DNA of 64,000 nucleotides from Frigoribacterium endophyticum (GCF_011759585.1 NZ_JAAOYV010000001.1:744001-808000), one strand, 5' to 3'. Shown: positions 33,528-42,941, counted from the first letter of the stretch. Numbers and translations: made by a program. The notes: generated from the sequence alone by a model not told the origin.

Positions 33528-35575
33528 GCGCCCGCCTCCGCCGTCGCAGGGCGGGCGCGGTAGATGATCACGGTCGGGCCGGAGACGAGCACCTCGTCGC
33601 CGGGCGCGACCGGGTGGAGGTCGGCGGAGTCGTCGCTCGTCCAGAGCGGGTCGTAGCCCTCGACGCCCTCGTGCCGGGCCACCGTCACCGCGGTGCTCGT
33701 CTCGGCGCCGTGCACGAGCACCAGCACCGCGTTGGGCGCCTCGTGCTCGGGCGTGGAGCGCGCGAAGTACTGCAGCGTGCGGACGTGCGGGTCGTTCCAC
33801 TCGTCGGGGTGCATCTCGGCGCCCGAGGCCGAGAACCAGTCGATCTCGTTGGCGCTGAGGGTGCAGGCGCCCTCGAGGCCGAAGCGGGTCGGTCGCAGCG
33901 CCGGGTTCTCGGCACGGATGCGGGTGAGGGCCACCACGTCGTCGGTGATGCCCTGCTGCCAGGGCTGCGTCGCCCAGTCGACCCAGGTCAGCTCGCTGTC
34001 GGTGCAGTAGCCGTTGTTGTTGCCGCGCTGCGTGCGGCCGCGCTCGTCGCCGGCGGTGAGCATCGGCACGCCCGACGAGACGAAGAGGGTCGCGAGCAGG
34101 TTGCGCATCGAGCGGCGCCTCGCGTCGCTGATCCACGGGTTGTCGCTGTGGCCCTCGACGCCGTGGTTGAACGAGCGGTTGTCGTCGGTGCCGTCGCGGT
34201 TCTGCTCGCCGTTGCTGAGGTTGTGCTTGGCGTCGTACGAGACGAGGTCGAGCAGCGTGAAGCCGTCGTGCGCCGTGACGAAGTTGAGCCCGGCCAGTGG
34301 GCCGCGGTCGTGCGCGAACACGTTGCTCGACCCGCTCAGCTTCGAGGCGACGCTGCCGAGGCCGGTGGGCGGGGTGCCCTGGGCGCGGGCGGCGGCGACG
34401 TCGGTCAGCCAGAAGTCGCGGGCGCGGTTGCGGAATCGGTCGTTCCACTCGATCCAGCCCGCGGGGAAGGCCCCCGTCTGCCAGCCGCCGAGGCCGACGT
34501 CCCAGGGCTCGGCGACCATCTTGACGCCGGCGAGGGCAGGGTCGGTGACGATCTCGTGCAGCAGGGGGTGCTCGGGGTCGAAGGCGTGGTCGGAGCCGCG
34601 CCCGAGGGTGGCGGCGAGGTCGAAGCGGAAGCCGTCGATCTGCATCTCGGTGGCCCAGTAGCGCAGGCTGTCCATCACGAGCCGGTGCGCGGCCGGGTGG
34701 CTGGTGTCGAGCGAGTTGCCGCAGCCGGTCACGTCGACCGGGCGGCCCTCGGCGTCGTGCCGGTAGTAGGCGGAGCCGTCGAGCCCGCGGAGGCTCGTCA
34801 CCGGGCCGCCCTCCTCGCCCTCCTCGGCCGTGTGGTTGTAGACGACGTCGAGCCAGACCTCGATGCCCGCCTCGTGCAGCAGGCGGACCATGCCCTTGAA
34901 CTCGCGGACCACGGCGGAGGCGCCCGCCAGCTGGGCGTCGCGGCTCGCGTACGCCGCGTGGGGCGCGAAGAACGAGAGCGTGTTGTAGCCCCAGTAGTTC
35001 TCGATGCCCTGCGCCACGAGGCGCTGCTCGTCGACGTGCTGGTGCACGGGCAGCAGCTGCACGGCCGTCACGCCGAGCTGCTTGAGGTGCGCGATCGTGG
35101 TGTCGGCCGCGAGGCCGGCGTAGGTGCCGCGCAGCTCGTCGGGCACGAAGGGAGCGAGCCGCGTGAGGCCCCGCACGTGCGCCTCGTAGACGACGACGCG
35201 GTCGAGCGGGGTGCGCGGCTTCTCGACGCCGCCCCAGTCGAAGGACTCGTCGACGACGGTGGCCCGCCACTCGCCGCGGCCGGTGCGGCCGAGGCCGCGC
35301 GCCCACGGGTCGAGCAGGGGGAGTTCGGGGTCGAAGACGGCGCCGCCCCGGGTCTCGCCGTCGGCGCGCAGCCAGTAGCGGCGGCCGGGGGTGAGGGCGT
35401 GGTCGGTGGCGCTCCAGACGTCGTGCTCGTCGCGGGTCATCGGCACGACGCGGTCGTGGGGCGCGTCGTCGACGACGAGCTCCAGCCGCGTCGCCGCGGC
35501 GGACCACACGCGGAGGGTCGGGCCCTCGGGGCCCACGCGCACGCCGAGGTCGGAGAGGGGATCGGCGTCAGGCAC
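33524..35575 (-). CDS. glgX: Glycogen debranching enzyme GlgX
   Basis: Isoamylase-type GH13_11 debranching enzyme (683 residues), removing branches from glycogen or limit dextrins. N-terminal CBM48 (PTLRVWSAAATRLELVVDD), then YEAHVRGLT, GIENYWGYNTLSFFAPH, VWLDVVYNHTAEEGE, nucleophile Asp in QIDGFRFDLAATLGR, acid Glu in VKMVAEPWDVG, FVTAHDGFTLLDLVSY and SGVPMLTAGDE. GTG at 35575 follows TACTGT by 7 nt with no ribosome site: leaderless. With glgE and glgB it makes a glucan turnover set, though separated by ybaK and DUF1294 and a 0.5-kb gap. Confidence 0.96.
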   Translation of the reverse strand: MPDADPLSDLGVRVGPEGPTLRVWSAAATRLELVVDDAPHDRVVPMTRDEHDVWSATDHALTPGRRYWLRADGETRGGAVFDPELPLLDPWARGLGRTGRGEWRATVVDESFDWGGVEKPRTPLDRVVVYEAHVRGLTRLAPFVPDELRGTYAGLAADTTIAHLKQLGVTAVQLLPVHQHVDEQRLVAQGIENYWGYNTLSFFAPHAAYASRDAQLAGASAVVREFKGMVRLLHEAGIEVWLDVVYNHTAEEGEEGGPVTSLRGLDGSAYYRHDAEGRPVDVTGCGNSLDTSHPAAHRLVMDSLRYWATEMQIDGFRFDLAATLGRGSDHAFDPEHPLLHEIVTDPALAGVKMVAEPWDVGLGGWQTGAFPAGWIEWNDRFRNRARDFWLTDVAAARAQGTPPTGLGSVASKLSGSSNVFAHDRGPLAGLNFVTAHDGFTLLDLVSYDAKHNLSNGEQNRDGTDDNRSFNHGVEGHSDNPWISDARRRSMRNLLATLFVSSGVPMLTAGDERGRTQRGNNNGYCTDSELTWVDWATQPWQQGITDDVVALTRIRAENPALRPTRFGLEGACTLSANEIDWFSASGAEMHPDEWNDPHVRTLQYFARSTPEHEAPNAVLVLVHGAETSTAVTVARHEGVEGYDPLWTSDDSADLHPVAPGDEVLVSGPTVIIYRARPATAEAGA

Positions 35576-35582
35576 GGGACTT

Positions 35583-35588
35583 ACAGTA
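35583..35588 (-). promoter_or_regulatory. -10 box for leaderless glgX
   Basis: On the minus strand TACTGT lies 7 nt before the glgX GTG. The short divergent gap to the cysteine desulfurase (118 nt) must hold both promoters. Confidence 0.55.
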
Positions 35589-35693
35589 GATCAGCGGCGG
35601 AGCGCCCCCCGAGAGGCGGGAGCGCCGATCCGGGCGTCGCCCGACCGGGCGTCGCACCGAGAACCGTCGCGCCGAGAGCAGGAGGAGCCGGGC

Positions 35694-36860
35694 ATGAGCG
35701 TCTACCTCGACCACGCCGCCACCACGCCGCTGCACCCGGCCGCGCTCGCGGCCTACACGGCGGCGCTCGGCACCGTCGGCAACCCGTCGTCCATCCACTC
35801 CGCCGGCCAGGGCGCGAAGCGGCTGCTCGAGGAGTCCCGGGAGCGCGTCGCGGCGACCCTGGGCTGCGACCCGATCGAGGTGGTCTTCACCTCCGGGGGC
35901 ACCGAGTCCGTCAACCTCGGGGTGAAGGGGCTCTGGTGGGCGCGGCAGTCCGACCGGCCGCGCCCGCGACTCCTCGTCCCCGGAGGGGAGCACCACGCCA
36001 CCGTCGACACCGTCGAGTGGCTCGAGCGCTACGAAGGAGCCGTCGTCACGACGATCCCGCTCGACGAGCTCGGCCGTGTGCGGCTCGACGCGCTCGCCGC
36101 GGCCCTCGACGAGCACGACGACGTCGCGCTGGTCACGCTGCTCTGGGCGAACAACGAGGTCGGCACGATGCAGCCGGTCGACGAGGTCGTCGCGCTCGCC
36201 GCGGCCCACGGCGTGCCGGTGCACTGCGACGCGGTGGCGGCCTACGGCCAGGTGCCGATCGACTTCCGGTCGACGGGCCTCGCCGCGCTGAGCGTCAGCG
36301 CCCACAAGATCGGCGGTCCGATCGGCATCGGCGCGCTCGTGCTGGCGCGCTCGGCGACCGTCGTGCCGCTCATCCACGGCGGGGGGCAGCAGCGCCAGGT
36401 GCGGTCGGGCACGCAGGACGCCCCGGCCGCCGCCGCGTTCGCTGTCGCAGCTGAGCAGCCTCACCAGCCGTACGAGCCGCTGCGCGACCGGCTCGTCGAG
36501 GGCGTGCTGCGTGCCGTGCCGGGCGCGGTGCTGCGGGGCGACCCGGTCGACCGGCTGCCCGGCAACGCGCACTTCACCTTCCCCGGGTGCGAGGGCGACT
36601 CGCTGCTCTTCCTGCTCGACGCGGCCGGGGTCGCGGTGTCGACCGGGTCGGCGTGCCAGGCGGGCATCCCGGAGCCGTCCCACGTGCTGCTCTCGATGGG
36701 GCTCACGGCCGAGGAGGCGCGGGGCGCGCTCCGCATGACCGTCGGGCACACGAGCACCGACGCCGACGTCGACGCGCTGCTCGCGGCGCTGCCGGAGGCC
36801 GTCGCCCGCGCGACCCGCGCCGGCTACGCCGACCGCGCCCCCGCCCTCGGCGCCCGCTAG
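35694..36860 (+). CDS. Cysteine desulfurase (IscS/NifS class)
   Basis: A PLP enzyme that takes sulfur from cysteine for Fe-S clusters and tRNA thiolation. The 388-residue protein shows MSVYLDHAATTPLHP, FTSGGTESVNLGVKG, EHHATVDTVEWLER, WANNEVGTMQP, the PLP-lysine motif SVSAHKIGGPIGIGAL, GGQQRQVRSGTQDA and the catalytic Cys in STGSACQAG. A segment near residues 250-260 (AAEQPHQPYEP) is shorter and more Pro-rich than usual. In many actinobacteria mnmA follows; here it does not. ATG follows GAGGAG by 6-8 nt. Confidence 0.94.
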   Translation: MSVYLDHAATTPLHPAALAAYTAALGTVGNPSSIHSAGQGAKRLLEESRERVAATLGCDPIEVVFTSGGTESVNLGVKGLWWARQSDRPRPRLLVPGGEHHATVDTVEWLERYEGAVVTTIPLDELGRVRLDALAAALDEHDDVALVTLLWANNEVGTMQPVDEVVALAAAHGVPVHCDAVAAYGQVPIDFRSTGLAALSVSAHKIGGPIGIGALVLARSATVVPLIHGGGQQRQVRSGTQDAPAAAAFAVAAEQPHQPYEPLRDRLVEGVLRAVPGAVLRGDPVDRLPGNAHFTFPGCEGDSLLFLLDAAGVAVSTGSACQAGIPEPSHVLLSMGLTAEEARGALRMTVGHTSTDADVDALLAALPEAVARATRAGYADRAPALGAR

Positions 36861-36872
36861 CGACCTCACCCA

Positions 36873-36953
36873 CCTCCCTCGGCGTCGTCAGTTGCCGTTT
36901 TGGGGGGCTAAGACGGCGCTGCAGCCCCTCAAATCGGCAACTGACGAGGGAGG
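36873..36953. repeat. Long imperfect inverted repeat, 81 bp
   Basis: The arm at 36873-36909 and the complement of 36923-36953 share CCTCCCTCG, TCAGTTGCCG, TTTG and GGGGCT; the left arm has a 6-nt insert GCGTCG and there are two mismatches. Loop AAGACGGCGCTGC. It is not followed by a T-run. It lies between the desulfurase stop and a DUF559 gene and could be a dispersed REP/MITE-like element, or a terminator. Confidence 0.8.
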
Positions 36954-37054
36954 CGCGCCCAGAGGGGCGTCCTCCACAGAGGGGAGGCGGGTCGGTGGTC
37001 CACGGACGGGTGATGGTCGGGAGCGGGGGCCAGCGCTGAGCGAGAAGGTCGGAC

Positions 37055-37969
37055 ATGCCTCGGTCCGCCCTCCCCGCTCCGCTGTCGACCCGCCCGTTCT
37101 CGCGACGCGAGGCCGTGCGCCTCGGCGTCACGCTCGACCGGCTGCGGGGCGACGGGCTTTTCGTCCCCTACTGGGGCGTGCGGTCTCCTCGTCCACCGGC
37201 GTCGACCGTGGAGCGAGCCCGGTGCCTCCTGCCCCTGCTCCGTGACGACGAGTTCTTCAGCCACGTGACCGCCCTCCAGCTCTGGGGGCTGCCCCTGCCT
37301 CGTCGACGAGAGCTCGAGTCGCTCCACGTGGCCGCGACGGTGAGTCGGCAGCGGCGACGAGCCGGAGTCGCGGGGCACCGCGCGCAGGAGGGCACGCCCC
37401 GCAGCCGGGTCGAGGGCTGCCCGGTGGCCGCACCGGTGGAGGCGTGGGTCCAGGCAGCCACGATCCTCGGCCTGGACGAGCTGGTCCAGGTCGGGGACGC
37501 CCTCGCGGGCTCCTGGAGCCCGCACCCCGAGGCACGAGAGCTGCCGATCGAGACCCTCTCCGCGGCGGTGGCCGTCGCACGGCAGCGGACACGCCCGGGT
37601 CGCGCCCTGCTCTCGGGGGCACTGTCGCTCATCAGACCGGGAGTGGTGTCGCCGAGGGAGACGTCGCTGCGGCTGCTCATCGTGCGGCACGGGCTGCCCG
37701 AACCCGAGATCAACGTCGCCCGCCGGACTCGTGACGGACGGTGGCTCGGGACACCCGACCTGAGCTACGGGCGGGAGAAGATCGCCGTCGAGTACGAGGG
37801 CGACCACCACCGTTCCGACCGCGGCCAGTGGCGGCGCGACATCGAGCGGTCCGCCCGTTTCCTCGACGACGGGTGGGCCTACCATCGCGTCACCGACGAC
37901 CATCTCGCAGCGCCGCAGGCGGGCGCCTTCCTCGCGCGCCTCGCCCGGGATCTCCGTGACCGGGGGTGA
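37055..37969 (+). CDS. AbiEi-like / DUF559 nuclease-fold protein
   Basis: A 304-residue protein. The N-terminal part (about 10-75; [27 protein letters not shown]) looks like the winged-helix domain of AbiEi-type antitoxins. The C-terminal 90 residues carry a DUF559/very-short-patch-repair-like endonuclease core: [22 protein letters not shown] and [17 protein letters not shown] with the Asp and Glu of a PD-(D/E)xK fold. Such genes are common, variable and often in many copies in Micrococcales; function is untested. No toxin partner gene is adjacent. Confidence 0.8.
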   Translation: MPRSALPAPLSTRPFSRREAVRLGVTLDRLRGDGLFVPYWGVRSPRPPASTVERARCLLPLLRDDEFFSHVTALQLWGLPLPRRRELESLHVAATVSRQRRRAGVAGHRAQEGTPRSRVEGCPVAAPVEAWVQAATILGLDELVQVGDALAGSWSPHPEARELPIETLSAAVAVARQRTRPGRALLSGALSLIRPGVVSPRETSLRLLIVRHGLPEPEINVARRTRDGRWLGTPDLSYGREKIAVEYEGDHHRSDRGQWRRDIERSARFLDDGWAYHRVTDDHLAAPQAGAFLARLARDLRDRG

Positions 37970-38020
37970 CGCTCCCGGGGCCGACGGCCCGCGAGCGGTC
38001 GGCGCGGACACACTGGGGGC

Positions 38021-38629
38021 ATGCAGATCTACTCGTCGTCGCCCGTGGTCCGTGCCCGGCAGGTGGCGGGCGACCTCGTCGCCGTGGGGCTCGTCGTCGT
38101 CTTCGTCGTGGTGGGCGTCGCCATCGCGCAGTTCATCGCCGGGTTCGCCGACCTCGGCCGCCAGCTCGAGGAGGCGGGGGCCGGCTTCCAGGGAGCCATG
38201 CAGGACGCCTCGCGCACCCTGGGCGACCTGCCGCTCGTCGGGGGCGCGGCCAGCGCGCCCTTCGACGGGGCGAGCGGGGCGGGCGGCTCCCTCGCCGACG
38301 CCGGCCGCCAGCAGCAGGAGGGCGTGGCCCGCGCCTCCCTCGTGGCCGGCCTCGTCGTCGCGGGGGTGCCGAGCGTCGTCGTGCTGTGGGTGTGGCTGCG
38401 CGGGCGCGTCGGGTTCGTGCGCCGCGCCTCCTCGACCCGGTCGCTGCTCGCGACGCCCGGCGGCGAGGAGCTGCTCGCGCTGCGCGCCCTCACCGGCCGC
38501 GACGCCCGCGCGGCGCTCGCCGTGTCGCCCGACCCGGTCGCCGACTGGCGCGCGGGGGAGCCCGCCGTGGTGCGGGCGCTCGCCGACGTCGCCCTCCGCG
38601 AGGCGGGCGTGGCCCGCACCCGTCGCTGA
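38021..38629 (+). CDS. Two-helix membrane protein, unknown function
   Basis: A 202-residue protein with membrane helices at about residues 18-43 and 104-127, an Ala/Gly-rich extracytoplasmic loop (about 45-103; [36 protein letters not shown]), and a cytoplasmic C-terminal domain (about 128-202; [20 protein letters not shown]). No enzyme motif recognised. It sits directly before prfB, which has its own -10 box. The strong codon bias supports coding. Confidence 0.75.
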   Translation: MQIYSSSPVVRARQVAGDLVAVGLVVVFVVVGVAIAQFIAGFADLGRQLEEAGAGFQGAMQDASRTLGDLPLVGGAASAPFDGASGAGGSLADAGRQQQEGVARASLVAGLVVAGVPSVVVLWVWLRGRVGFVRRASSTRSLLATPGGEELLALRALTGRDARAALAVSPDPVADWRAGEPAVVRALADVALREAGVARTRR

Positions 38630-38701
38630 GTCGTGGCCCGGCGAGCCCGGCAGGCCCAGCGGGCCCGGCAGGCCCCGCACGCCCCTCGCGCCCCGGGCCG
38701 G

Positions 38702-38707
38702 TAAGCT
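38702..38707 (+). promoter_or_regulatory. -10 box for leaderless prfB
   Basis: TAAGCT ends 8 nt before the prfB ATG with no ribosome site between. Confidence 0.5.
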
Positions 38708-38715
38708 CGGGCACC

Positions 38716-39822
38716 ATGATCGCACTGGACTTCTCTGAGCAGATTGCCGCCCTCCGGGCCACGTTCGAGGACATCCGTGCGGTGATCGGCCAGGACCGCC
38801 TCGTCGCGGAGATCGCCCAGCTCAGCGAGCAGGCCTCGGCCCCCGACCTGTGGGACGACACGGAGAACGCGCAGAAGGTCACCAGCGCCCTCAGCCACCG
38901 CCAGTCGGAGCTCGAGAAGCTCGAGACCACCGAGCAGCGGCTCGACGACCTCGAGGTGCTCGTCGAGATGGCCAACGACGGCGACGACCAGGAGAGCGCC
39001 GACGAGGCGCAGGTCGAGCTGAAGGCGCTCCAGAAGATGATGGACACCCTCGAGGTGCAGACCCTCCTCGACGGCGAGTACGACCCGCGCCCCGCCGTCA
39101 TCACCATCCGCGCCGGCGCCGGCGGCGTCGACGCCGCCGACTTCGCCGAGATGCTGCTGCGCATGTACCTCCGCTACGCCGAGAAGCACGGCATGTCGGC
39201 CACCGTGATGGACACCAGCTACGCCGAGGAGGCGGGCATCAAGAGCGCGACCTTCGAGATCGACGCTCCCTACGCCTTCGGCACGCTCAGCGTCGAGGCC
39301 GGCACGCACCGCCTCGTGCGCATGAGCCCCTTCGGCGCCGCGGGCAAGCGCCAGACCAGCTTCGCCGCGGTCGAGGTGATCCCGCTCATGGAGGAGACCG
39401 AGTCGATCGACATCCCCGAGAACGAGATCCGCGTCGACGTGTTCCGCTCGTCGGGCCCCGGCGGCCAGAGCGTCAACACGACCGACTCCGCCGTGCGCCT
39501 GACCCACATCCCCACCGGCACGGTCGTCTCGATGCAGAACGAGAAGAGCCAGATCCAGAACCGCGCCGCCGCCATGCGCGTGCTGCAGTCGCGCCTCCTC
39601 CTGCTCCAGAAGGAGGCGGAGAACGCGAAGAAGAAGGAGCTGGCGGGCACCATCACGGCCAGCTGGGGCGACCAGATCCGCAGCTACGTCCTCGCGCCGT
39701 ACCAGATGGTGAAGGACCTCCGGAGCGAGCACGAGGTGAACAACCCGTCCAACGTCTTCGACGGCGACCTCGACGGCTTCATCTCGGCCGGCATCCGCTG
39801 GCGCAAGCGCGACGACAGCTGA
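38716..39822 (+). CDS. prfB: Peptide chain release factor 2
   Basis: RF2, recognising UGA and UAA. The 368-residue protein has the coiled N-terminal domain, the tripeptide recognition motif SPF ([11 protein letters not shown]) and the catalytic GGQ in [20 protein letters not shown]. It is read in one frame; the programmed +1 frameshift at an in-frame TGA found in many bacteria is absent. Its stop codon lies in the first unit of a 17-bp tandem repeat. ftsE follows after about 200 nt, the usual actinobacterial order prfB-ftsE-ftsX-smpB. Confidence 0.97.
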   Translation: MIALDFSEQIAALRATFEDIRAVIGQDRLVAEIAQLSEQASAPDLWDDTENAQKVTSALSHRQSELEKLETTEQRLDDLEVLVEMANDGDDQESADEAQVELKALQKMMDTLEVQTLLDGEYDPRPAVITIRAGAGGVDAADFAEMLLRMYLRYAEKHGMSATVMDTSYAEEAGIKSATFEIDAPYAFGTLSVEAGTHRLVRMSPFGAAGKRQTSFAAVEVIPLMEETESIDIPENEIRVDVFRSSGPGGQSVNTTDSAVRLTHIPTGTVVSMQNEKSQIQNRAAAMRVLQSRLLLLQKEAENAKKKELAGTITASWGDQIRSYVLAPYQMVKDLRSEHEVNNPSNVFDGDLDGFISAGIRWRKRDDS

Positions 39823-39880
39823 GCGCCCGCGACCGTTGAGCCCGGGCGACAGCTGAGCGCCCGCGACAGCTGAGCCGGGC
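39813..39880. repeat. 4 x 17-bp tandem repeat over prfB stop codon
   Basis: Four units without gaps: CGACAGCTGAGCGCCCG (39813, 39847, identical), CGACCGTTGAGCCCGGG (39830) and CGACAGCTGAGCCGGGC (39864). Each contains a TGA; the first is the prfB stop. Confidence 0.92.
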
Positions 39881-39900
39881 GGCGACGTCCGGGTCTGCGC

Positions 39901-39944
39901 GACAGGCGTCGCGCGGGCGGGCCGACCCGCGACTCCTGCCTGTC
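39901..39944 (+). terminator. Hairpin between prfB and ftsE
   Basis: Outer stem GACAGGC/GCCTGTC (39901-39907 and 39938-39944) and inner GTCGCG/CGCGAC with a G/C-rich loop; an imperfect but long terminator candidate. Confidence 0.55.
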
Positions 39945-40013
39945 AGCGGATCCATAGCCGCCGCGGGCGGGGCGGCGCAGCGAGTCGCTGCCTCGATGGG
40001 CGCGGCCTCGGCT

Positions 40014-40019
40014 TAGGGT
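40014..40019 (+). promoter_or_regulatory. -10 box for ftsE
   Basis: TAGGGT ends 10 nt before the ftsE ATG at 40030; near-leaderless. Confidence 0.45.
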
Positions 40020-40029
40020 GATCCCCGTC

Positions 40030-40773
40030 ATGATCCGATTCGATGAAGTCACCAAGGTCTATTCCGGCAACCCCCGGCCTGCGCTGAACTCGGTCACCCT
40101 CGAGATCCTCAAGGGCGAGTTCGTCTTCCTCGTCGGGGCGAGCGGCTCCGGCAAGTCCAGCTTCCTGCGCCTCGTGCTGAAGGAGGAGAAGCCGAGCACC
40201 GGCCAGATCCACGTGCTCGGCCAGAAGCTCAGCACGCTGTCGAGCCGCAAGGTGCCGTACTTCCGCCGCAACCTCGGCGTCGTCTTCCAGGACTTCCGCC
40301 TGCTGCCGCAGAAGAGCGTGTTCGACAACGTCGCGTTCAGCCTGCAGGTGATCGGCAAGAGCAAGGGCTTCATCCAGGAGGCGGTGCCCGACGTGCTCAA
40401 GATGGTGGGCCTCGTGGGCAAGCAGCAGCGCCTGCCGCACGAGCTCTCGGGCGGTGAGCAGCAGCGCGTCGCGATCGCGCGCGCCATCGTCAACAAGCCG
40501 TCGATCCTGCTGGCCGACGAGCCGACGGGAAACCTCGACCCCTCGACCAGCGCGGGCATCATGACCCTCCTCGAGCGCATCAACGCCGGCGGCACGACCG
40601 TGATCATGGCCACGCACGACGCCGGCATCGTCGACCAGATGCAGCGCCGCGTGATCGAGCTGTCGGGCGGCAACATCCTCCGCGACGAGCGCCAGGGCGG
40701 CTACCAGACCCAGGCGGTGCCCATCCAGGCGATCGGGGTCGAGGACCTCAGCACGAGGGGAGCGGACGCATGA
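40030..40773 (+). CDS. ftsE: Cell division ATP-binding protein FtsE
   Basis: ABC-type ATPase that with FtsX activates peptidoglycan hydrolases at the septum. The 247-residue protein has Walker [13 protein letters not shown]-loop [10 protein letters not shown], signature [15 protein letters not shown], Walker [14 protein letters not shown] and the H-loop [10 protein letters not shown]-terminal extension ([18 protein letters not shown]) is typical of actinobacterial FtsE. ATG at 40030 begins [11 protein letters not shown]; a GTG 12 nt earlier overlaps the -10 box. It overlaps ftsX as ATGA. Confidence 0.96.
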   Translation: MIRFDEVTKVYSGNPRPALNSVTLEILKGEFVFLVGASGSGKSSFLRLVLKEEKPSTGQIHVLGQKLSTLSSRKVPYFRRNLGVVFQDFRLLPQKSVFDNVAFSLQVIGKSKGFIQEAVPDVLKMVGLVGKQQRLPHELSGGEQQRVAIARAIVNKPSILLADEPTGNLDPSTSAGIMTLLERINAGGTTVIMATHDAGIVDQMQRRVIELSGGNILRDERQGGYQTQAVPIQAIGVEDLSTRGADA

Positions 40774-41684
40774 GGCTCGGACTCGTCCTCAGCGAGGTCG
40801 GCAGCGGCCTGCGCCGCAACGCCTCGATGGTCATCTCGGTCGTGCTCGTCACGTTCATCTCGCTGACCTTCGTCGGCACCGCCGCCCTGCTGCAGCTGCA
40901 GATCAACCAGATGAAGGGGTACTGGTACGACAAGGCCCAGGTGGCCGTCTACCTCTGCACCGACACCGACACGACCGGCAACTGCACGGGCGCCAAGGCG
41001 ACGCAGGACCAGATCGACGGCGTCGAGGCGCAGCTCTCCAGCGACGTGCTGGCGCCCTTCGTCGACCGCTCGTACTTCGAGACGCAGCAGGAGGCCTACG
41101 ACCGCTTCATGACGCAGTTCGCCGACAGCCCGGCGACCGAGTTCGTGCAGCCCTCGTACCTCAACGAGACGTTCTGGGTGAACCTCAAGGACCCGACCCA
41201 GTCGGACGTCCTCACCGAGAGCCTGTCCAGCCTCGCCGGCGTGCAGAGCGTCGTCGACCAGCGCGGCTACCTCGACCCGATCTTCTCGGTGCTGAACGCC
41301 GCGAGCTACACCGCCATCGGCATCGCGGTGCTGATGTTGATCGCTGCTGTGCTGCTGATCGCCACGACCATCCGCCTCAGCGCGTTCAGCCGACGGCGGG
41401 AGCTCGGCATCATGCGGCTGGTGGGGGCGTCGAACCGGTTCATCCAGACGCCGTTCATCCTCGAGGGCGTGATCGCCGCCCTGCTCGGGTCGGTGCTCGC
41501 CGGCGGGGCCCTGATCGCGATCGTCAACTTCTTCGTCAAGGGCTACCTCGTCGAGAACTTCGCGTCGACGCCGTTCATCGGCCTGCAAGAGACCGCGATC
41601 GTCGTGCCGCTGGTGGTCGTGATCGGCATCCTGCTCGCGGCGCTGTCGGCCAACGTCGCCATCCGTCGGTACCTGAAGGTCTAG
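40770..41684 (+). CDS. ftsX: Cell division protein FtsX
   Basis: Permease-like partner of FtsE. The 304-residue protein has four membrane helices (about 22-45, 175-200, 225-250, 270-292), an extracytoplasmic domain between the first two ([34 protein letters not shown]) that in other actinobacteria contacts RipC-type hydrolases, and the conserved [20 protein letters not shown] motif. [12 protein letters not shown] loop contains one of two Cys residues. No hydrolase gene follows; instead a G/C tract leads to smpB. Confidence 0.96.
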   Translation: MRLGLVLSEVGSGLRRNASMVISVVLVTFISLTFVGTAALLQLQINQMKGYWYDKAQVAVYLCTDTDTTGNCTGAKATQDQIDGVEAQLSSDVLAPFVDRSYFETQQEAYDRFMTQFADSPATEFVQPSYLNETFWVNLKDPTQSDVLTESLSSLAGVQSVVDQRGYLDPIFSVLNAASYTAIGIAVLMLIAAVLLIATTIRLSAFSRRRELGIMRLVGASNRFIQTPFILEGVIAALLGSVLAGGALIAIVNFFVKGYLVENFASTPFIGLQETAIVVPLVVVIGILLAALSANVAIRRYLKV

Positions 41685-41699
41685 GGCGCGGGGGCCTGG

Positions 41700-41922
<223 letters not shown>

Positions 41923-41934
41923 GGTCTGAGCCTG

Positions 41935-41964
41935 TATGCTGACAGGCTGCCTGCACCAGGCAGC
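41935..41964 (+). promoter_or_regulatory. smpB -10 box and 5' hairpin
   Basis: TATGCT (41935-41940) is a good -10 box. Just after, GCTGCCTG/CAGGCAGC (41946-41953, 41957-41964) forms an 8-bp stem with a 3-nt loop at the 5' end of the predicted mRNA. AGGAGA precedes the GTG at 41991. Confidence 0.5.
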
Positions 41965-41990
41965 ACCACCCATGACGACCAGGAGACAGC

Positions 41991-42467
41991 GTGGCGAAAG
42001 AGCGCGGTGAGAAGGTCGTGGCCACCAACCGCCGGGCGCGCCACGACTACACGATCGACGACACCTACGAGGCCGGCATCGTGCTGAGCGGCACCGAGGT
42101 GAAGTCGCTGCGGCAGGGGCGGGCGTCGCTCGTCGACGGCTACGCCTTCGTCGAGGGCGGGGAGGCCTGGCTCGACGCCGTGCACATCCCCGAGTACACC
42201 GAGGGCACGTGGAACAACCACGCGCCGCGGCGCAAGCGCAAGCTGCTGCTGCACAAGCAGCAGATCGTCAAGATCGGGCAGAAGACGAAGGAGGGCGGGT
42301 TCACCGTCATCCCGCTCAAGATCTACTTCAGCGACGGCCGGGCCAAGGTCGAGATCGCGGTCGCGAAGGGCAAGCGCGAGTACGACAAGCGGCAGACCCT
42401 GCGCGAGCGCACGGCCACCCGCGAGGCGGAGTCGGCGATGTCGGCCCGCAAGCACCTCGGCGAGTAG
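41991..42467 (+). CDS. smpB: SsrA-binding protein SmpB
   Basis: SmpB binds tmRNA and is needed for trans-translation of stalled ribosomes. The 158-residue protein has [60 protein letters not shown], and the basic tail [23 protein letters not shown] start after AGGAGA. It lies 96 nt before its partner RNA gene ssrA, the usual arrangement. Confidence 0.97.
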   Translation: MAKERGEKVVATNRRARHDYTIDDTYEAGIVLSGTEVKSLRQGRASLVDGYAFVEGGEAWLDAVHIPEYTEGTWNNHAPRRKRKLLLHKQQIVKIGQKTKEGGFTVIPLKIYFSDGRAKVEIAVAKGKREYDKRQTLRERTATREAESAMSARKHLGE

Positions 42468-42487
42468 CCGAACGGGCCCTCAGGGCC

Positions 42488-42517
42488 TACACTGGAAGGC
42501 CGCGCGGGAACGCGCGG
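42488..42517 (+). promoter_or_regulatory. ssrA promoter -10 box and leader hairpin
   Basis: TACACT (42488-42493) is a -10 box about 70 nt before the mature tmRNA 5' end. The transcribed leader has CCGCGCG GGAA CGCGCGG (42500-42517), presumably removed in 5' processing. Confidence 0.5.
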
Positions 42518-42563
42518 AACGGTTCTCCTGACAACAGCACAGAGTGTGACAACGGCCCCTCAC

Positions 42564-42941
42564 GGGGATGATCGGTTTCGACATCGCCTGTGTGCGAACG
42601 AGAAGCGGGCCGAGGATCCAGGGTTATCTCGTAAACGATCTCTGGAAAACAATAAGTGCCAATAACAAGCGCACTGACTTCGCTCTCGCTGCGTAAGCAG
42701 TAGAGCCACATGAAGTCCGTCAGTCTGGTGACCGCCTTCTAACCAGTCCCTGACGTCATCTAGAGGGCTCGCTGCGTGACTACGCCTGGGGGTCACGCGG
42801 GACTTCAACTCGGGCTGGGCCCGTCGACCTAGAAGCCAGTAGCAAAGGTCGGGGCCGAGCAGAACGTCTCATCTGGCTACGCCCGTAGAATGCGTGCAAT
42901 CTCAGCGATGGACGGGGGTTCAATTCCCCCCATCTCCACCA
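42564..42941 (+). ncRNA. ssrA: Transfer-messenger RNA (tmRNA)
   Basis: The one-piece tmRNA for trans-translation. The 5' end GGGGATGATCGGTTTCGAC and the 3' end (GGGGGTTCAATTCCCCCC T-arm, then CATCTCCACCA) form the tRNA-like part; GGGGATG pairs with CATCTCC, and the CCA is encoded at 42939-42941. The tag frame reads GCC AAT AAC AAG CGC ACT and on to GCT GCG TAA, peptide ANNKRTDFALAA, ending in the LAA degron. Several pseudoknot stems follow. Ends by analogy with other tmRNAs. Confidence 0.96.

Noticed and set aside
38716-39822. Programmed frameshift in prfB
   Set aside because: Looked for the in-frame TGA and CTTTGA slippery site near codon 25; the gene is continuous in one frame.
41972-42010. 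Short frame (ATG at 41972) overlapping the smpB start
   Set aside because: The smpB ribosome site lies inside it, and it ends just inside smpB in another frame; no evidence it is used, although it resembles the other leader-frame cases.
42900-42941. A separate tRNA gene suggested by the T-arm GGTTCAATTCC and CCA end
   Set aside because: These belong to the tRNA-like domain of the tmRNA; the 5' half is at 42564.
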